Below the pieces are notes generated by a model, which saw nothing but the letters and a program-made list of their open reading frames with translations, ran no database searches and was not told the DNA's origin. This document shows, piece after piece, positions 1 to 13,749 of a stretch of DNA of 64,000 bases (the stretch's first letter is position 1; every line of letters starts with the position of its first letter). The stretch is from Ophiocordyceps camponoti-saundersi (nom. inval.) (lineage: Eukaryota > Ascomycota > Sordariomycetes > Hypocreales > Ophiocordycipitaceae). Where the stretch lies: positions 58,976-122,975 of the forward strand of contig PDHQ01000092.1 in the NCBI GenBank assembly GCA_003339415.1, read 5' to 3'. The translations under genes were made by a program, and so were the position numbers.

Positions 1-1831
1 AAACTATCTTATATATATTCTAAAAGGGGGAAAAACTAAAAAACTTAGAGTAAAACCCTCCCTTTAAGTATTACCTTAGCTTTAGGTCGGACCCCGCCTA
101 TACCTAGCACTTTATATATTTAATAAGTTAGGTATTAACTAATAATTTAGAAGCTTATACTTCCCTAAAAGCGGACTTTACGGTAATAAAAATATATATA
201 AACTAAGTTTAGTATAAAGTCTATATAGCTTACTTATTCTTTTAGCTATTATTATTATTATAAATTAAATCCTTATATTTAATTAAGGTAGCTTTAATAA
301 TCTAATCTATTAAGGCCTTATTAGTATAGCTTAAGAATATATAAAGGTTTTATTATCTTATAATAAACCTTATAATAGCTAATCTTAAAAGATAGTTAGA
401 TTATTATAGCGAAGCTACGAATAAGTACGGAATTAAGGTTAAAAGAGGAGGTATTATTATATTCGCTTTCTAGCGTTTCTATACTAGCTATTATTAGTTT
501 CTAGTTAGCGCTAGAGGAGAAGGAGAAAAGGTAATATATATAGAGTTTTAATTTATAAACTTTTAAGGTTAGGTAATATACGCGTCCTTTACCTAGTCTT
601 ATACCGCTCTTATCTTAAGGTAAAGTTAACTTTACTTAAAATAAAACCTTTAATAAAAAAAATAATAATATAGTTTTTTCTTATAAGCGATAAAATAAGC
701 GGATTTACCCTTTATATATAAAATAATAAAATACTTATTATATTATAGCCTTATTATATAATATTTAGCGATATATTTAAATTAGTAATATTTAAAATAT
801 TACTAAGGTTAGACTTTTAATATATATAGTTTAATATTAAAAATCTTCGCTTATATTATTATACTTTTATTATAAATTTAATTTATATTTATTACGCTAT
901 TAATAATAATTATTAAAAAGCTTCGCTAAGTTTTAGAATAATATTTCTTTATATATAAATATATTATTAAAATTTTATTTAATAATTTAATCTCCTTATA
1001 AAAAGCTTCCTTATTACCCCGTTATAAAGCTTATATTAGTATTTTTTTATAATAAGAGTATAACCTTTACTAATTAAGTATATTTTTTCTCCGAAAATAA
1101 TATAAAGCTACCTTAAATTAAACTAAAGCTTATAAATAATATCTTAGAATATTACCGTAATATTACCGCTAGGTAGTTTCCTTATTATAAAAGCTTAGCT
1201 TTACCTATAAAGTTTATAGTTAATATTTATTATAATTATTTTAAAGCCTTAAACCTAAAGTAAAATAGCTATAAAATTAGAATAAATTATAAACTATCGC
1301 TTATATTACCTAAGAATTTATTTTTTAATAGTTTTCTCTAGCGCTCTAGCTATAATTATAGCTTATATTAAAGGAGTTCCGCTCCCCTTAAAGCTATAAA
1401 AAAAAGGAAACCGCGGCTATAATAGCTAAAGATATTATTAACTAATAAAGTTAAAGTAAGGGGGGCACCTCCCTAAACCCTCTTAAACTTTACTACTTAT
1501 TTAATAATTACTTATATAAAGATAAAAGTATTTTTTAAAATAATCTTATTAATATTTACCTTAACTTTTAATAAGGTAATAAGTATAGTAAACCTTTAAG
1601 TTTAAGATTATTATAATTTAAAGTAAAGCTATATTTTAGGTAAAAAATTTTCGCAGTTATAATTAACTTATATAGCGTTACTCTCCTTTTTAAAGTTACT
1701 TTAAGCGCGGCTAGCTATTATTATAAGGTAATAAAGGGAGCGGAGTTTACTTATAATATAAAAATAAAAAGTTTATATCCGCGTTCTTATAAGCGCGGAG
1801 TCCGTAAAATATATAAAAGTTAGTAATATTA
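1..1831. repeat. Repeat family A, copy 1 (left end outside window)
   Basis: This block matches 34501-35345 plus 49173-50155 almost base for base apart from transitions, so it is a dispersed repeat. Its right end (around ATAAAAGTTAG at 1831) is the same as that of copy A' at 50155, and the next base resumes gypsy K1 pol. Heavily RIP-mutated with stops in every frame; I could not recognise a protein. The shared right end and the long target duplication seen at A' would suit a 5'-truncated non-LTR element, but class is unresolved. Confidence 0.7.
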
Positions 1832-2242
1832 TATATAAGCTAAAAAATAAGCGTAAACTTTTATAAAATATAAATAATTTAAAATTAAAAATTTAAGGAT
1901 TTTTAAAATTATAAAGTTATTTATTTATTTATAAGATTTTATAACTTTATCTAGATTTTTTATTATTATATTAATACCGCTACTAAGCTTTTAAATTATT
2001 TTAAAAAAAAAATACCGCTTTTAAACTTAAATTAGAGTAAAAAAAAGCTTTTAATAAAATAAAAAAACTAGCTATATAAGCCTTAATACTCGCCTTCTTT
2101 TATCTAAAACGCTTAACTTAACTTAAAACTAATAACTTTTAAAATATTATCGCTAGTATACTTTAATAATAATAAAACGATTAAATATAAAAGCTTATAA
2201 GTTTCTTTTTAAAAATAATAAACTTAGCTAAACGCGCGTATC

Positions 2243-2492
2243 TATAAAAGTCCTACACTCCTTAATATTTATAAGAAGCTAACTTTATTAATATAAAATA
2301 ACTTAAGAGGTTCTAAAGTATATATAATATACGCACTTAAGGTTATAGTCTATATATAGCCCGCGCCCGTCCCGCGCGCAGCGCTAACTAATCGTATATA
2401 CTTATATATACCCCGCGCCTATTATACGCGTAAACTTAACTAAGTACCCCTTATATAACTTAGCTATTTAGGTATAGCTTAAATCCCTTATA
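2243..2492 (-). repeat. 3' LTR of gypsy G
   Basis: A 250-bp direct repeat of 8905-9154, starting TATAAAAGTCCTA and ending AATCCCTTATA. It follows the target duplication GTATC at 2238-2242. Confidence 0.88.
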
Positions 2493-5400
2493 TATCTTAT
2501 CGCTTTAGGAAAAGAGTATTTCTAGCTGCGGTATATATATATATATAAGGTATAAGTTAAAATACCCCTTATATAGAAAATTTTTCTTCCTCCTTTTTTT
2601 TCTCCTTAAGCTAATTATATTATTTTCCCTTATTAAGTAAATATTTCTCTAAGCTTTATATTTTATTACTTTACTATTATATTTTTATAGTTTTTTTTAT
2701 TCTTATTATTATCTAAGCTTTTAGTAGCTATTTATTTTTTTTATTATTATTATTATTTTTTAAGCTCTTTATATTTATTAAGTTATCGCGTTACCGCCTT
2801 AATATATTATCTAATTAGCCGTAATTACCGCTTTATATAATAAGCAGCTATGCTATAAAGGGGGATTTAGATAATAAAAATATCGCTATATTATAAAAAG
2901 TAGAATATTTATATACTCCTTATATTTAGAACTTTTATAATAGCTATAATATTAATTATTAATATAATTATAAGATAGCTTATAAGGCGTATAGGTAGTA
3001 GCGAAGATAGTACTTTTAGGAAAAGTACTTCTTTATTATAAATATACGCTTATAGTAGGCTATTCGTAACTTCTAGATAATAGTTAGGGAAAGATAAGCT
3101 ATTACCTTACCCGCTTACCCTTATACTAAAAGAGTACTTAGCCGGCGCGCCTAGCTTATACTAGAGTTTCTTACTTATATTAACTATTTATAAACTATAT
3201 TAGCTATTATTTATATTATATTACGCTTAGTAACTAACTTTTACGCCCCTTTTACGCTTAAGTAATAATAATCTTTTACGCTTATCTTTACTATTAGTAA
3301 TATAATCGCTATACCCGCCTTATATACCTTAACTTATAATATATTTTTAGTAATAATATAATATTAGTAATAATAATAATAATAATAAGGCGCCCTTATT
3401 ACTAGCCTTAACTTTTTCGCCTTATAGTATAAAAAATCTTTTTAGTAATAAGAGGAATAATAATAATAAATTTTTAAATAATAGCGAGATAAGTAAGCTA
3501 CTTAGATCGCGGATTATTAAGTAAATATTAATATATAAAAGCGGGAGAATAAGAAAAAGAATAATATTTTTTATTAAATAATTATAACGCTAACTAGTTT
3601 ATATAATATATTAAGCCCGCTTATTATTTTATTATATATTACCCTTACTAACTTATATATATTACTTAGCTTTTAGTTACTTAGTACTTATATATAATAC
3701 TTATCCTCCCCCCTTATTATATATTAGTAAAGTAAGTATACGCTAGCGCCCGCGCGTAGCGCGCGTAGCTTAAAAGTAAGATAAGCGAGACTCCCGCTAT
3801 TAATATTATATTAAATATTCTCCTAGCCTTAAGGTACGCTTTCCCTTACTTAGGGATATATTTATTATAAGTTAATATTAGCGCTAAGCTATAGCTAGCG
3901 CTATAATAATTTTCTAAGTTACTTAATTATAATAAAAAATTATACGGAAAAGATAGAGAAAGTAAATATTAGCTTAAAGCTAATATAAGGAGGGAAAAGA
4001 AGTAAGTAAATAAAAAATAAAAAAAAATAAAAGATAAAAAGGTAATATTATATTTATAAGATAAAAGGGGAAAATTACTTAAAAAAAATAATTAGCTATA
4101 AAGGGCGCTTAAATAAATATATAGTTAAGTTCGCTTTAAGCTATTATAAAAATATATATCTTTTTATATAAACTTAAAATAGTTTAATATTATATAATAT
4201 TTAAAGTTATAAAATAGCTTCTAAGTTAAAATAATATAATTTTTTTATTTTATAAAAATAAGTTAATAAGGTATCCCGCTTTATAAGCGCTAGCTTTTAG
4301 CGTTTTTTATAATAAGGATTTTCTTAACTTTATACTTATTAAAAGATAAGTTATTATAAGAAAAATAAAAAAGGGGATCTAGCTAGAAGTTAGTAAATAA
4401 CTAAGATAGTAAAGAGTTATTAATAATATACTTAATAAGGTTAATATAAAAAGTAAGGTAAATATTAAGTAGCGTATTAAAAGTAATAGTAAGCGGCGTT
4501 AGTATAGCTATTACTTTATATTTATTTTTAAGGTAATTAAGCTTCTAAGATAAATAGTTAAACTATATATAAGTAAAGTTAAGCTATATAAAGTTATTAA
4601 TTTAAAACTATTCCGCGGGTTAGCGAGACTTATTTAAGAAGTCCTATTACCGCTACTAGGCCTAGGCGATAGAGGCTTATATTAGTTTAACGCTATTACG
4701 AAGGAAATAAGTAAATATTATAGCTTAGCTTTTCGGGGAAAAGATAGGGGCAGCCGCCTCTACTAGCCGGTTAAGAAAGGTAATATCGAAGCTATAAAAT
4801 AAATAATTAAGATTAATATTTATTATAAATAAGTCTTAATTATTTAAGGTAAGCTAATAAGTAAGTAAATAGCGTAGCTAATTAAACTATAAGAAGGAGA
4901 TTATATAATAGAGAATAGCTTATATCTCTTAGTTTATATACTCTATACTCTTATTAGTCTAAGAGTAATATATTATAAAAAATAGCTTATTAACTTTAAT
5001 AAGATAGTAAAAGGTAAACTAAAAATAGCTTATTTAATTAAAACCGCGATTAGAAATTAACTTATAAGAGAAGCTATAAAACCGCTATTAGTATTAAATA
5101 AAGCGCTTAATATATTACTTAATATTTATAAATATTATAATTTTAAGCTAGATATATTTTAATAAGTAATTTATAATAACTATTAAGAAATAAGGCTAGG
5201 ACTTTAAGGCGGCGAGTAGCTTAGTTATTAAGTTTATAAAAAAAGTTATCTAAAACTATTTAGGAGGAGGTAATAGCTAGAGTAACCCTTAATAGCGCTA
5301 ATAATTAAAGTAGTTTCTATAATAATAATAGTTATAAATAAAATATACTATATTTATAAATATATTATTTTAGTAAAACTTATATTAAAAAAATATAAAA

Positions 5401-6599
5401 ATAATATTCTTATTAAGGTATCTTATTATAAGGGAATTATAAGTTTATTAAATAAGTATAATAATTAAAAGTTCTTACTTAGGAACTTAAAAATAGCTTT
5501 AAAATTATAACTATTTATAGGTAAAAATAAAATAATTTATAACTTACTTATAAATACCCGCCTTTAGCGGAAAGTTTTAAGCGCTTAACTAAACTACTTA
5601 GTAGCGTATATAATAAAAAGAATTAGTATAGAAAGCCTTTAATTAAAAATCTTATAAAATCTTATTATAAAAAGGGGCCGGGGTATTTTAAATAAAAGGT
5701 ATAGCTAAAAGGAACTAAGATAAGGCTAGGATAGATTAAACCGGCCGTAACTTAAAGGAGTAGATAAATATAAGCTATATAATCTAACTAAAGCGCTCCT
5801 CCGTCCCGCGGCGATCCTATTCTCGCTAGAAAAGCGTATTAGGCCGCGACGCTTATACGCTAAAATAATACTAAAAGTAAAAGTTAAAAAAGTAAGCGTC
5901 TTAGCCTAATACGCTAAATATTCTATTATAGCCTTAAGCGTAATAAAATATTTTAAGGCTTTATAATTTATAAAAATAGAGAATAGCTATATAACTTTAT
6001 ATAACTTAGTAAGCTACGCTTTAAAATAAGAAATAATAATAAGAAGCTTTTTATTATAAATTATATAGTTTTATTTTATAAGTAAAAGTTTCTTAAAATA
6101 ATATATAATAAGCTAGAGGATATAGTTTAAGCTAAACTAGGAAAGGTACCCGCTAATAGCTTTACTAAAATAGTTAGCTTTAATAATAATATTATAATTT
6201 AAATTTTACTAAGTAAAGATAAGGGTAAAGATAAACGCGGACTTAAATATATTAAACTAAGCTAATATTTATTAGTTTAATAGAAAAATACGCTGCGTTT
6301 TATAAGCTTAACTAAGGGGGCTATAAGGTTTAAAAAGTAAAATATAAAATTATAATAAAAGTTAGTAAACCTAAGAAAACTACGCACGCCTTAAATATAA
6401 GTTAGCGCCTCCTATTTTAAAATTATAAAAACTTTAATAAAGTCTAGCTATATTTTTTTACTAATATAAATAATAAACCTTAAATACTTAACCTTATAAA
6501 TAGTAAAGTTATATTTATTAAAATTAAAAAAAAGCTTAGCTTAATAAAAATATAAAAGTATAATATATACCTTACGCTAATAATTAAAATAAAAACCTC

Positions 6600-6970
6600 T
6601 TAAATAGATAAGAAGATTATCTAAGTATATTATAATAAAATCCCTTAAGAAGTTACTAAAAATAATATTAATATAATACTAGAATATAGCAGGCGCTCCT
6701 ATAAGGCTAAAAAGGTAAATAAAATATTCGAATAAATTAAACTAAGTATAAAAAGCTATAAAATATTCCTCGCCTTTTATAATACGAAGCTTATAAAAAG
6801 CGGTATAAATATTAAGTTTCGTAAACTAATAAGTACTTAAAAAGCTATAAAGCGTCTCCTTAATAAGCGGGAGGGGATAATAATCTTACTCTATTACCTT
6901 ATTTAAGGCGCGATAATTAATATAAAAGCGCTACCCGCCTCCTAGCTTCTTTATAAGTAAGATAAAGGCG
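6600..6970 (-). pseudogene. Reverse transcriptase relic of gypsy G
   Basis: The minus strand shows the gypsy RT block GGG-x-RFYINYRALNKV-x-E then YPLPLI, with Trp replaced by stop, and the catalytic box as YLDN (codons TAC TTA GAT AAT, 6616-6627). The second catalytic Asp is therefore Asn, the outcome expected from GATGAT or GACGAT with TpG to TpA change. Several in-frame stops make it non-functional. Confidence 0.85.
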
Positions 6971-8904
6971 GCCGCGGATAATAAGCTAGCGTAGATTTAT
7001 CTTTTATTTATTAAATTAATAATTTATTTTTAAACTTTAAAAAGATACTTATAAAGTATATTATAAAATAAGCTTAAAGGTAAAAAGGGTAAGGAACTAT
7101 TAGGTTCTTAGCAGAGTTAGATATAATAATAATAATTACTATAATAAGGGGGCAGAATATTAGCTTTCTCCTTATTAAATAAATTAGCAAAATCTAATAT
7201 TTTAAAAAATAAAGAGAGGCTTATAGTTAAGGTAAAGGTTATAATATATAAAATGCGAGAGATATCCTATAAGCTAATAGTAAGAAACTAATAACTAGTA
7301 TACTATTAGGATTTATAGTAAATAAAGGCTATAAAGATAAAGCTAAAGATAGCTATAATAAAATAAGTAACTTACTAAGATTTAAAATATAAGATAACTA
7401 ATCTGCTAATAAAGTAAATTATAACTTTTTACTTATTAGAATATAGCGAGATATTATTACGCGCTATTTAAAATAAGCTAAGGATTAGGTCCTAAGTAAA
7501 GCTTAAGAGTATATATACTATTATAAGTAATTACTAGCTATTAATATTAGCTATAAAGTAGATAAGGTAATAAATAAATAAGTATAGCTTAAAGCGTATA
7601 TATTATTAGCAATATATTTATATAATAATATAAATTACTTATAAGTAAAAAGGGGGAATTTACTTAAGTTAATAACGTTATATAAAAAATTCGCTTATAA
7701 TAGTATAATAATTATAGCTACTATCTGCTTATATAATAATAAAAGAAATAAAATTTATAAATATAAGAAAAAAAAAAGTAAGTTTATATTTTAATTAATA
7801 TCTATAAAATAATTATCTAATATTTTATAAGTAATATTACTATAAGAGTCCTCCCCTTATAAAAAACTTAGTATAGGGGGGATTTATTTCCTTAATTTAA
7901 AGCGGGGTTCTCTTTCTCTTTTATAATATCTACGAAGTAAACTAAAAAGGCTAGTAGGAGAGGATTAAGCTTATACTTACGCGAAAAATAGCTAATACCG
8001 CCGTAATAAAAATAGCGGCCCTTAGCGCGCCGTTTTATAATCTTATCGCTATTAGCCTTAGTCGCCTAATAATAAGTCTTACTATTATAGCTATTCTAGC
8101 CTTAAAAGGGGGGGCTATTATATTTACTAAAGCGCGGCTAGGTGCTAGTCTAGTATATATTAGTTATTAAGATATTTTAAGATAGCTTAGGAGCGGAAAG
8201 TAAAGGCGTCTAGCTTTTATTTTTAAAGCGGAAAAACTTAATATTTACGGTAATAGCGCGGATCCTAATAATAGTAATAATATACTTAGTTAGGGGAATA
8301 TTACGCTTTATATAATATTAGTAAAAGGCTAATATAAAAATATAATAAAAGTATATAATTTTAATCTTATTAGCTTATTTAGTATTATTTACTAAAGTAA
8401 GCTTAGCTTTAAAGTAAATAAGGAAATTAAAAAAAAACTTAGAAGCGCCTTATATAAAATATTTAAGCTTTATTATAACTATCTAATATTAATATAAGTT
8501 AGTAAATATAATATTAAAGTAACTTAGGAAGTAATTAAGGTTATACTTATACTTAGTATTTTACTTAAAAAATAAAGCTACTTTAGCTTAAATTATAAAA
8601 AATAAGTATTAGTATAAAAATACTTATTAGTTATAAGTAGTACTAATAAAAGCCTAGTCTGCTTATAGCTTATAAAATATAAAGGAGCGCTATATTAAAA
8701 AAAGGTCCTTATCGCTATTAAATAGTAATCTAAGAGGTAATAGCTTATAGCAAGGTTATAACTACTATTACTTAAAAAGCTATATAAATTAATATTATTA
8801 GTATATAAAGCTTTAAAGCTCCGTAATAGTAGCTTACTACTCCGAGAGCTAAGCGATAATAGCTTATTAAGTATTAAGGTTATCTATAGTTAAAGTTATT
8901 TTAT

Positions 8905-9154
8905 TATAAAAGTCCTATATTTCTTAATATTTATATAAAGCTAACTTTATTAATATAAAATAACTTAAGAGGTTCTAAGGTATATACGATATATATACTT
9001 AGGGTTATAGTTTATATATAGCCCGCGCCTATCCTACGCGCGGCGCTAACTAATCGTATATACCTATATATACCCCGCGCCTATTATACGCGCGGACTTA
9101 ACTAAGCACCCCCTACGTAACTTAGCTATTCGGGCGCAGCCTGAATCCCTTATA
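8905..9154 (-). repeat. 5' LTR of gypsy G
   Basis: A 250-bp partner of the left LTR, followed by GTATC at 9155-9159. The two LTRs differ mainly by C/T and G/A changes. Confidence 0.88.
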
Positions 9155-11105
9155 GTATCTAATTTAAGATTATAAACTCCTTATTATTATATAAAGCTTT
9201 AAGTATTTTTACTTAGAATTACTTAGTTAGAAATTTAATATAATTATAAATTATAAGGCCTTAGTTTATTTTATAATAAAAAGATTACTTTTTATTTATT
9301 AAGTTTAATAATTTAATTTCCTTACTTAGTTTAATATTTATTTTTTATATTAACTTAGCTAGCTAAATATAGCTACTAATACCTTTTCGTATAAGATATA
9401 TAGCTAAGCTCCTAATTATAAAAGCTTATAAAAAGGAAGAAAGGACGCTTACGATAATTCTCTTAAAAAGCTTTAAATTTAAAGCTCTAACCTTAACTCT
9501 TATAATTACCTTAGTCTAACTTAGAAAAAACTCTACGCTATTAAGGGCGGAATTAATATAACTAATCTAGGAAGAAAATATAAGCTAAAACCTTAGATTT
9601 TATAAGAACCTCCTTATAATACCTAAATAAAATAGCTAAAAGCGATTCTTCTTTTATATTACTTTAATCTAAAATATATATAAGCTAGCTATCTTCGCTT
9701 ATAATAGATAAAATAAAGCTATCTAAATACTTTAATAAGGCTATTATTAGCTAAGAATAAAATAAAATATTTACTAATATATTTCTAATTATTATAAATA
9801 TTAAAAGAATAAGATATTATAAAATAAAACCTTAAGTTTACTATACCTTTTACTTATTTTAACTTTTATATAAAAGTATATTACTTAAAAATAATATTAA
9901 AAAACCGCTTTAAATATAATTATATTTAAACTTTTATTTATAAGCTAAGCTAGATTATTACTATATTATTAAGTAGAAAAAATAATATAGCTAAAATACT
10001 TACTAAATTAGTAAATGTTACTTCTAATACCTTTATTATCTCTTTAGTATATTAAATATATAAATTATTAATAACGCTAGTATATTTATCTTTAAATTTC
10101 TTAGTAAAATTAACTAGTTAACTAATATTAAGTATTATTATAATAGCGCCCTTTACCTTTAAATATAAGAAAATATAAAAATAATTAACTAATACTTAAA
10201 CTAAAAGCTATAATTTTATATAAGTAAATATTAAAATAATTAAAATACTTTCCTCCCCGCTTTAGATTTCGCGTATAACTTCTTATAGCACGCGTTAATT
10301 AGTATAACTTTACTTATAATCGCTTTTAGAAAGGATATATAAAACCCCCTCTTAGTTAATAGCCCCCTAAATTACTTAAACGCCTCTAGCCTTATTATTA
10401 TAGCTTATAAACTCGTTACCTAAGCGTAGGAAATATAATAATAAGCTTAAGCTATTATTAAGAAAGCTTACTATAAGTAAAAAATATAAGCTAATAAGAA
10501 GCGTCGCCTAGTAAACTTTATAATTAGTAATAAAATATTCCTTAGCTATAAGAGTTTCTCTATAACTATACTTATAATACGCTTTAATATATAATAGTTA
10601 GAACTTTTTATAATTATTAAGGAATAAAGCTATAGCTATATTCTTAACTTATTAAATAGCTATTAGATAATAAACTTATTTTATATTAATTATTTTTATA
10701 AAGCTATTATAAATCCCTTACCTAGCTAGGAATTATCCCCTATTAAACTAAAAGATATTAATAGTACCTTAAAGTAAAAAGTAAATTAAATCTTTTATTT
10801 TTATATTATAAAATAATATAATTAGTTAGAGTATTAGGTTTACTAGCGTAGTTATAACTTAAATAAGATATAATACCTTACTAAGAATTTCTAATATATA
10901 CTTATAGCTTTTAAAGAATTCTATAACTGCTTCCTAGCTACTACTAGCCCGCTAGTTAATTTTTAATATTAGATTAAAGCCGCCGCTAGAAATTATAATT
11001 ATAAGGATAATAACTAAAATAATATTATAATTTCTTTAAATAATCTTTTATACTATAAATATTATTAATTTTAATAAGTATATTAAAACTTTTATTAGGA
11101 GGTAA

Positions 11106-11434
11106 TATTATACGCTAGCGCGCTAATACTTATGAGGATTTCCTTTATAATATTTATAGTAATTTCTAAAAATTTCTAATTATAATTATATAACTTACGG
11201 AAACCTTATTATAAAATCACCTTAAAAGGACTTTAGGAGAAATTACTAGAAAATATAATCGCTTCCCTATTTAGATTTTACTATACCCTATCTCTATTAA
11301 TATATGCCCTTATATATTTTACTATTATTTCGCCTATAAGAGTTTAGCCTCTTTCTTTTTCCTTTCTCCTTAGCTTAGAATCTTTATTTATAATACTAAT
11401 ACTATTATTTACTTAATATATCTTAGCTATAATA
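11106..11434 (+). repeat. 3' LTR of gypsy K1
   Basis: The block matches 30004-30336 (LTR of K2) over its whole length, starting TATTA(T/C)(A/G)CGCTAGC and ending AGCTATAATA. TG..CA ends appear converted to TA..TA by RIP. No clear 5-bp target duplication can be read, because the left flank of K1 is not in the window. Confidence 0.75.
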
Positions 11435-11769
11435 ATAAGGAATAACTAAACTAATATTATTTATATTCTTTTAAACTTATAGATAATAATAGCTATATAG
11501 AAGATAAAAATAACGATTATACTTTTTACGCCTCTTTTTATATAAGTCTCTTAGGAGCTCTTATAAGAAGAGATTAGATAAAAAGTAAAAGGATTAATAA
11601 AGCTAACTTACTTAGATTAATTAACTTAAAAAGTCTTAGTTAGATATATATCTCTCTAGCCCTAAAACGCTATAAATAAATATTATAATATTAATTAAAA
11701 AACCTCTTTAAAGATATTAAAATTAAATATCTATAAAGCTATAATAAAAAGGATTTTAACTTATAGTTT

Positions 11770-13443
11770 AAAATCCCTATAAAGAATATTTTAAAAAGAG
11801 TAATTAAATACCGCTAAGTTTACGTTTATAAATTTAATTAAAGTAATATATTAATTAAATATAAAGCTTATATAATTATTTATAAAGACTAATAACTAGT
11901 AACTTAAGCGGAAATATACGCGGTAATATTAATAGCGTAAGGCTTTTAAATATTTATAGCTATTACTATAAGATTTAACTTAAATCTTACTTAGTTTAAT
12001 ATAATAAATATTTTTATTTATATATTATTAGATAATAAAGTTTATATATAAATACTTAAGGGATATTTAAAAACTAGAGTAATCTTATAATTAAAAAGAG
12101 CCTTATATAAGTTAAGAAAGTCTCCCCTCTTATAATAATAGCATTTTATTATAGCTTTTTTAGAAGATAAGTTTTAAGATCCTCTTAAGTATACTTTATT
12201 ATATTATTAAAAATAGTATTATTATCTTCTTTTATATTAATAATATTATTTTTAGTAAACTTAAAAAATTTATAAAGGAGTTTAAAAGACTTTAAGAAGA
12301 ACTTAGAAGCTATTATATATTAATAGAAGGCTATTTAATTTACTAGTTTATAAGCCTTTAAGTTATCTATAATAGAAACTTACAGAAAATTTAATTATTT
12401 TAAAAAGCTTATATTAAGAAAGTTACTAACCTTACTAATATATAATAATTATATCTAATACTAATAAGTGCTATTATTCCTAAATAAAATAAAAAGAAAA
12501 TAACGCTTTAAATATTTTATAGCTATTAAAAGAAAATAAGCTTTATAATATAAGCTATAATAATAATAAAGCTAAATATAATAGTTACTATAGCTTATCT
12601 TATAAGATATAATTATAACTTAAATATAGGATAGTACTAAGTAATTAATAAGGTCTTATATTATTTTAAAGTAATAAAAAACCTTATCTTTTTTAGGGGT
12701 GCTAATAGCCTTAAAGTACGGAGGACGCCTTCAAAAGACTTTGCCCAGCATAAAATAATCCCTGTCGGAAAGAAGGAATTCCTACACAAATATATAGATA
12801 ACAGTACATCTAGGCTATAGGCCTGCCATCACAGCGTTAGGGCAGTTGTTCAGGGCCTGGCCCCTTAATCGGTAGCATATAAAGCGCTGGGATTCGGCAA
12901 TCTACTACGCTAAGAGAACTACCTATAGTGGCTACGCGTGGGATAAAAGTACCTGCCCTGCAGATTTACATGATAAATTGCTTTTTTCTTATAGGGGTCA
13001 ATTTTGGCTGGGCAAGGTCTTTCGAAAGCGTCCTCCGTAGTAAGTAACGCTTTTTTACATATAATAAAAACCGCTATAGCTTTTAAGTATATATTATCTA
13101 GCTATTTAGCAGAACTATTACTTAGAGCGTAAATAAATAAAAGACTATAATAACTTCGATAACTAAGGCTAAATTGCTTGCTTTTTTCTAAATAGTAAAG
13201 GAATCCCTTTTTATAAGTAGGCTTTTTAATAAATTATTAATTAAGCTTTATAATCCCTTTATTCTTATTTAATATAATAATATTTAAACAGTTAGAATTA
13301 TTAATAAAGAGGTTTTTAAATTATAAACTTAGCTATATTATATAGATATTTATAACTATTAGCTTTAATAAGAAATCTTAAAAGGGATTATTAAGGTTAA
13401 GTATACCTTAACTAATAGAATAATTACTAATAGCTTAATAAAG
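11770..13443 (+). pseudogene. Copia RT-RNase H relic of J (interrupted by MITE)
   Basis: The translated + strand is clearly copia pol but full of stops. The catalytic box at 12233-12244 reads Y-I-N-N (TAT ATT AAT AAT), so both aspartates are replaced by Asn. The MITE entered the start of the RNase H region; reading resumes at about 13040 as SNAFFTYNKNRYSF. Element I then cut the tail near the motif that in intact copia proteins ends in TKAL. Confidence 0.8.
12719..13037. mobile_element. 319-bp MITE-like element with TA target duplication, not RIP-mutated
   Basis: A compact block of ordinary base composition, rich in CA and TG, in the middle of a RIP-degraded copia pol. It has 31-bp terminal inverted repeats (12719-12749 and 13007-13037) starting CGGAGGACGC, 28 of 31 positions identical, with all three differences transitions. 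It is flanked by TA on both sides (12717-12718, 13038-13039), the target duplication of Tc1/mariner-type elements. No ORF of note. Removing it rejoins J RNase H. It is shorter than the roughly 400 bp usually needed to trigger RIP, which may be why it is intact; late insertion is the alternative. Confidence 0.88.
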
Positions 13444-13448
13444 CTATT

Positions 13449-13749
13449 TATTAGATATTATCTCTCTATACCCCTTTATATCTACTATACGATATATATA
13501 TAGAGGATAGCACGGATATAGGGAAGCCTCTAACGAAATATATATTAATACCTAAGTTATACCTCGTATAACTTAGGAGGTAGGAGGTAGCTTAAATAAG
13601 AAAAAGGAGGGTATAGAAGTAGAGTATTATCTAGCTATATAGCCGCTCTTCCTCGTACGATAAAGGAAGGGTATCTATCTCTAATTATACTTAATATAAG
13701 TTACCTTTACTTTCTCTTACTTATACGTACGTATAAAGATTACTTAATA
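13449..13749 (+). repeat. 5' LTR of copia I
   Basis: Direct repeat of 20239-20538, starting TATTAGATATTATCTCTC and ending ACTTAATA. It contains a local palindrome around ACTTAGGTATTAA/TACCTAAGT (13550-13580). Confidence 0.88.

Larger units (their letters stand above)
2243..9154 (-). mobile_element. Complete Ty3/gypsy retrotransposon G, RIP-inactivated
   Basis: The element is bounded by two 250-bp LTRs (2243-2492, 8905-9154) and the exact 5-bp target duplication GTATC (2238-2242 and 9155-9159). Removing it rejoins the K1 pol sequence. Coding direction is minus: at 6600-6970 the minus strand reads a gypsy RT with KKLGGG-stop-RFYINYRALNKV, then DYYPLPLI, and downstream YLDN at 6616-6627. Integrase should lie at lower coordinates and gag near 8 kb, but RIP stops prevent a reliable domain call. 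G/C-rich CGCG patches survive in the LTRs because RIP here spared CpG. Confidence 0.88.
1832..11434 (+). mobile_element. Ty3/gypsy element K1, 3' part (pol and 3' LTR), interrupted by G
   Basis: From 1832 to 2242 the DNA matches 33288-33700 of K2. There it directly follows the reverse transcriptase active site and reads as the RT C-terminus and start of RNase H. The sequence is broken at 2242 by element G and resumes at 9160 (the match to K2 33715-33813 is clear), then runs through degraded RNase H/integrase sequence to an LTR at 11106-11434. A purine-rich AGGAGG lies just before the LTR, which fits a polypurine tract and + orientation. The 5' half is displaced by repeat A or lies left of the window. 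All frames carry many stops. K1 itself sits in copia element J, whose pol resumes at 11435. Confidence 0.75.

Noticed and set aside
3355..3390. TAA-repeat tract as a CRISPR-like or regulatory array
   Set aside because: A simple trinucleotide microsatellite within RIP-degraded gypsy G; no spacers.
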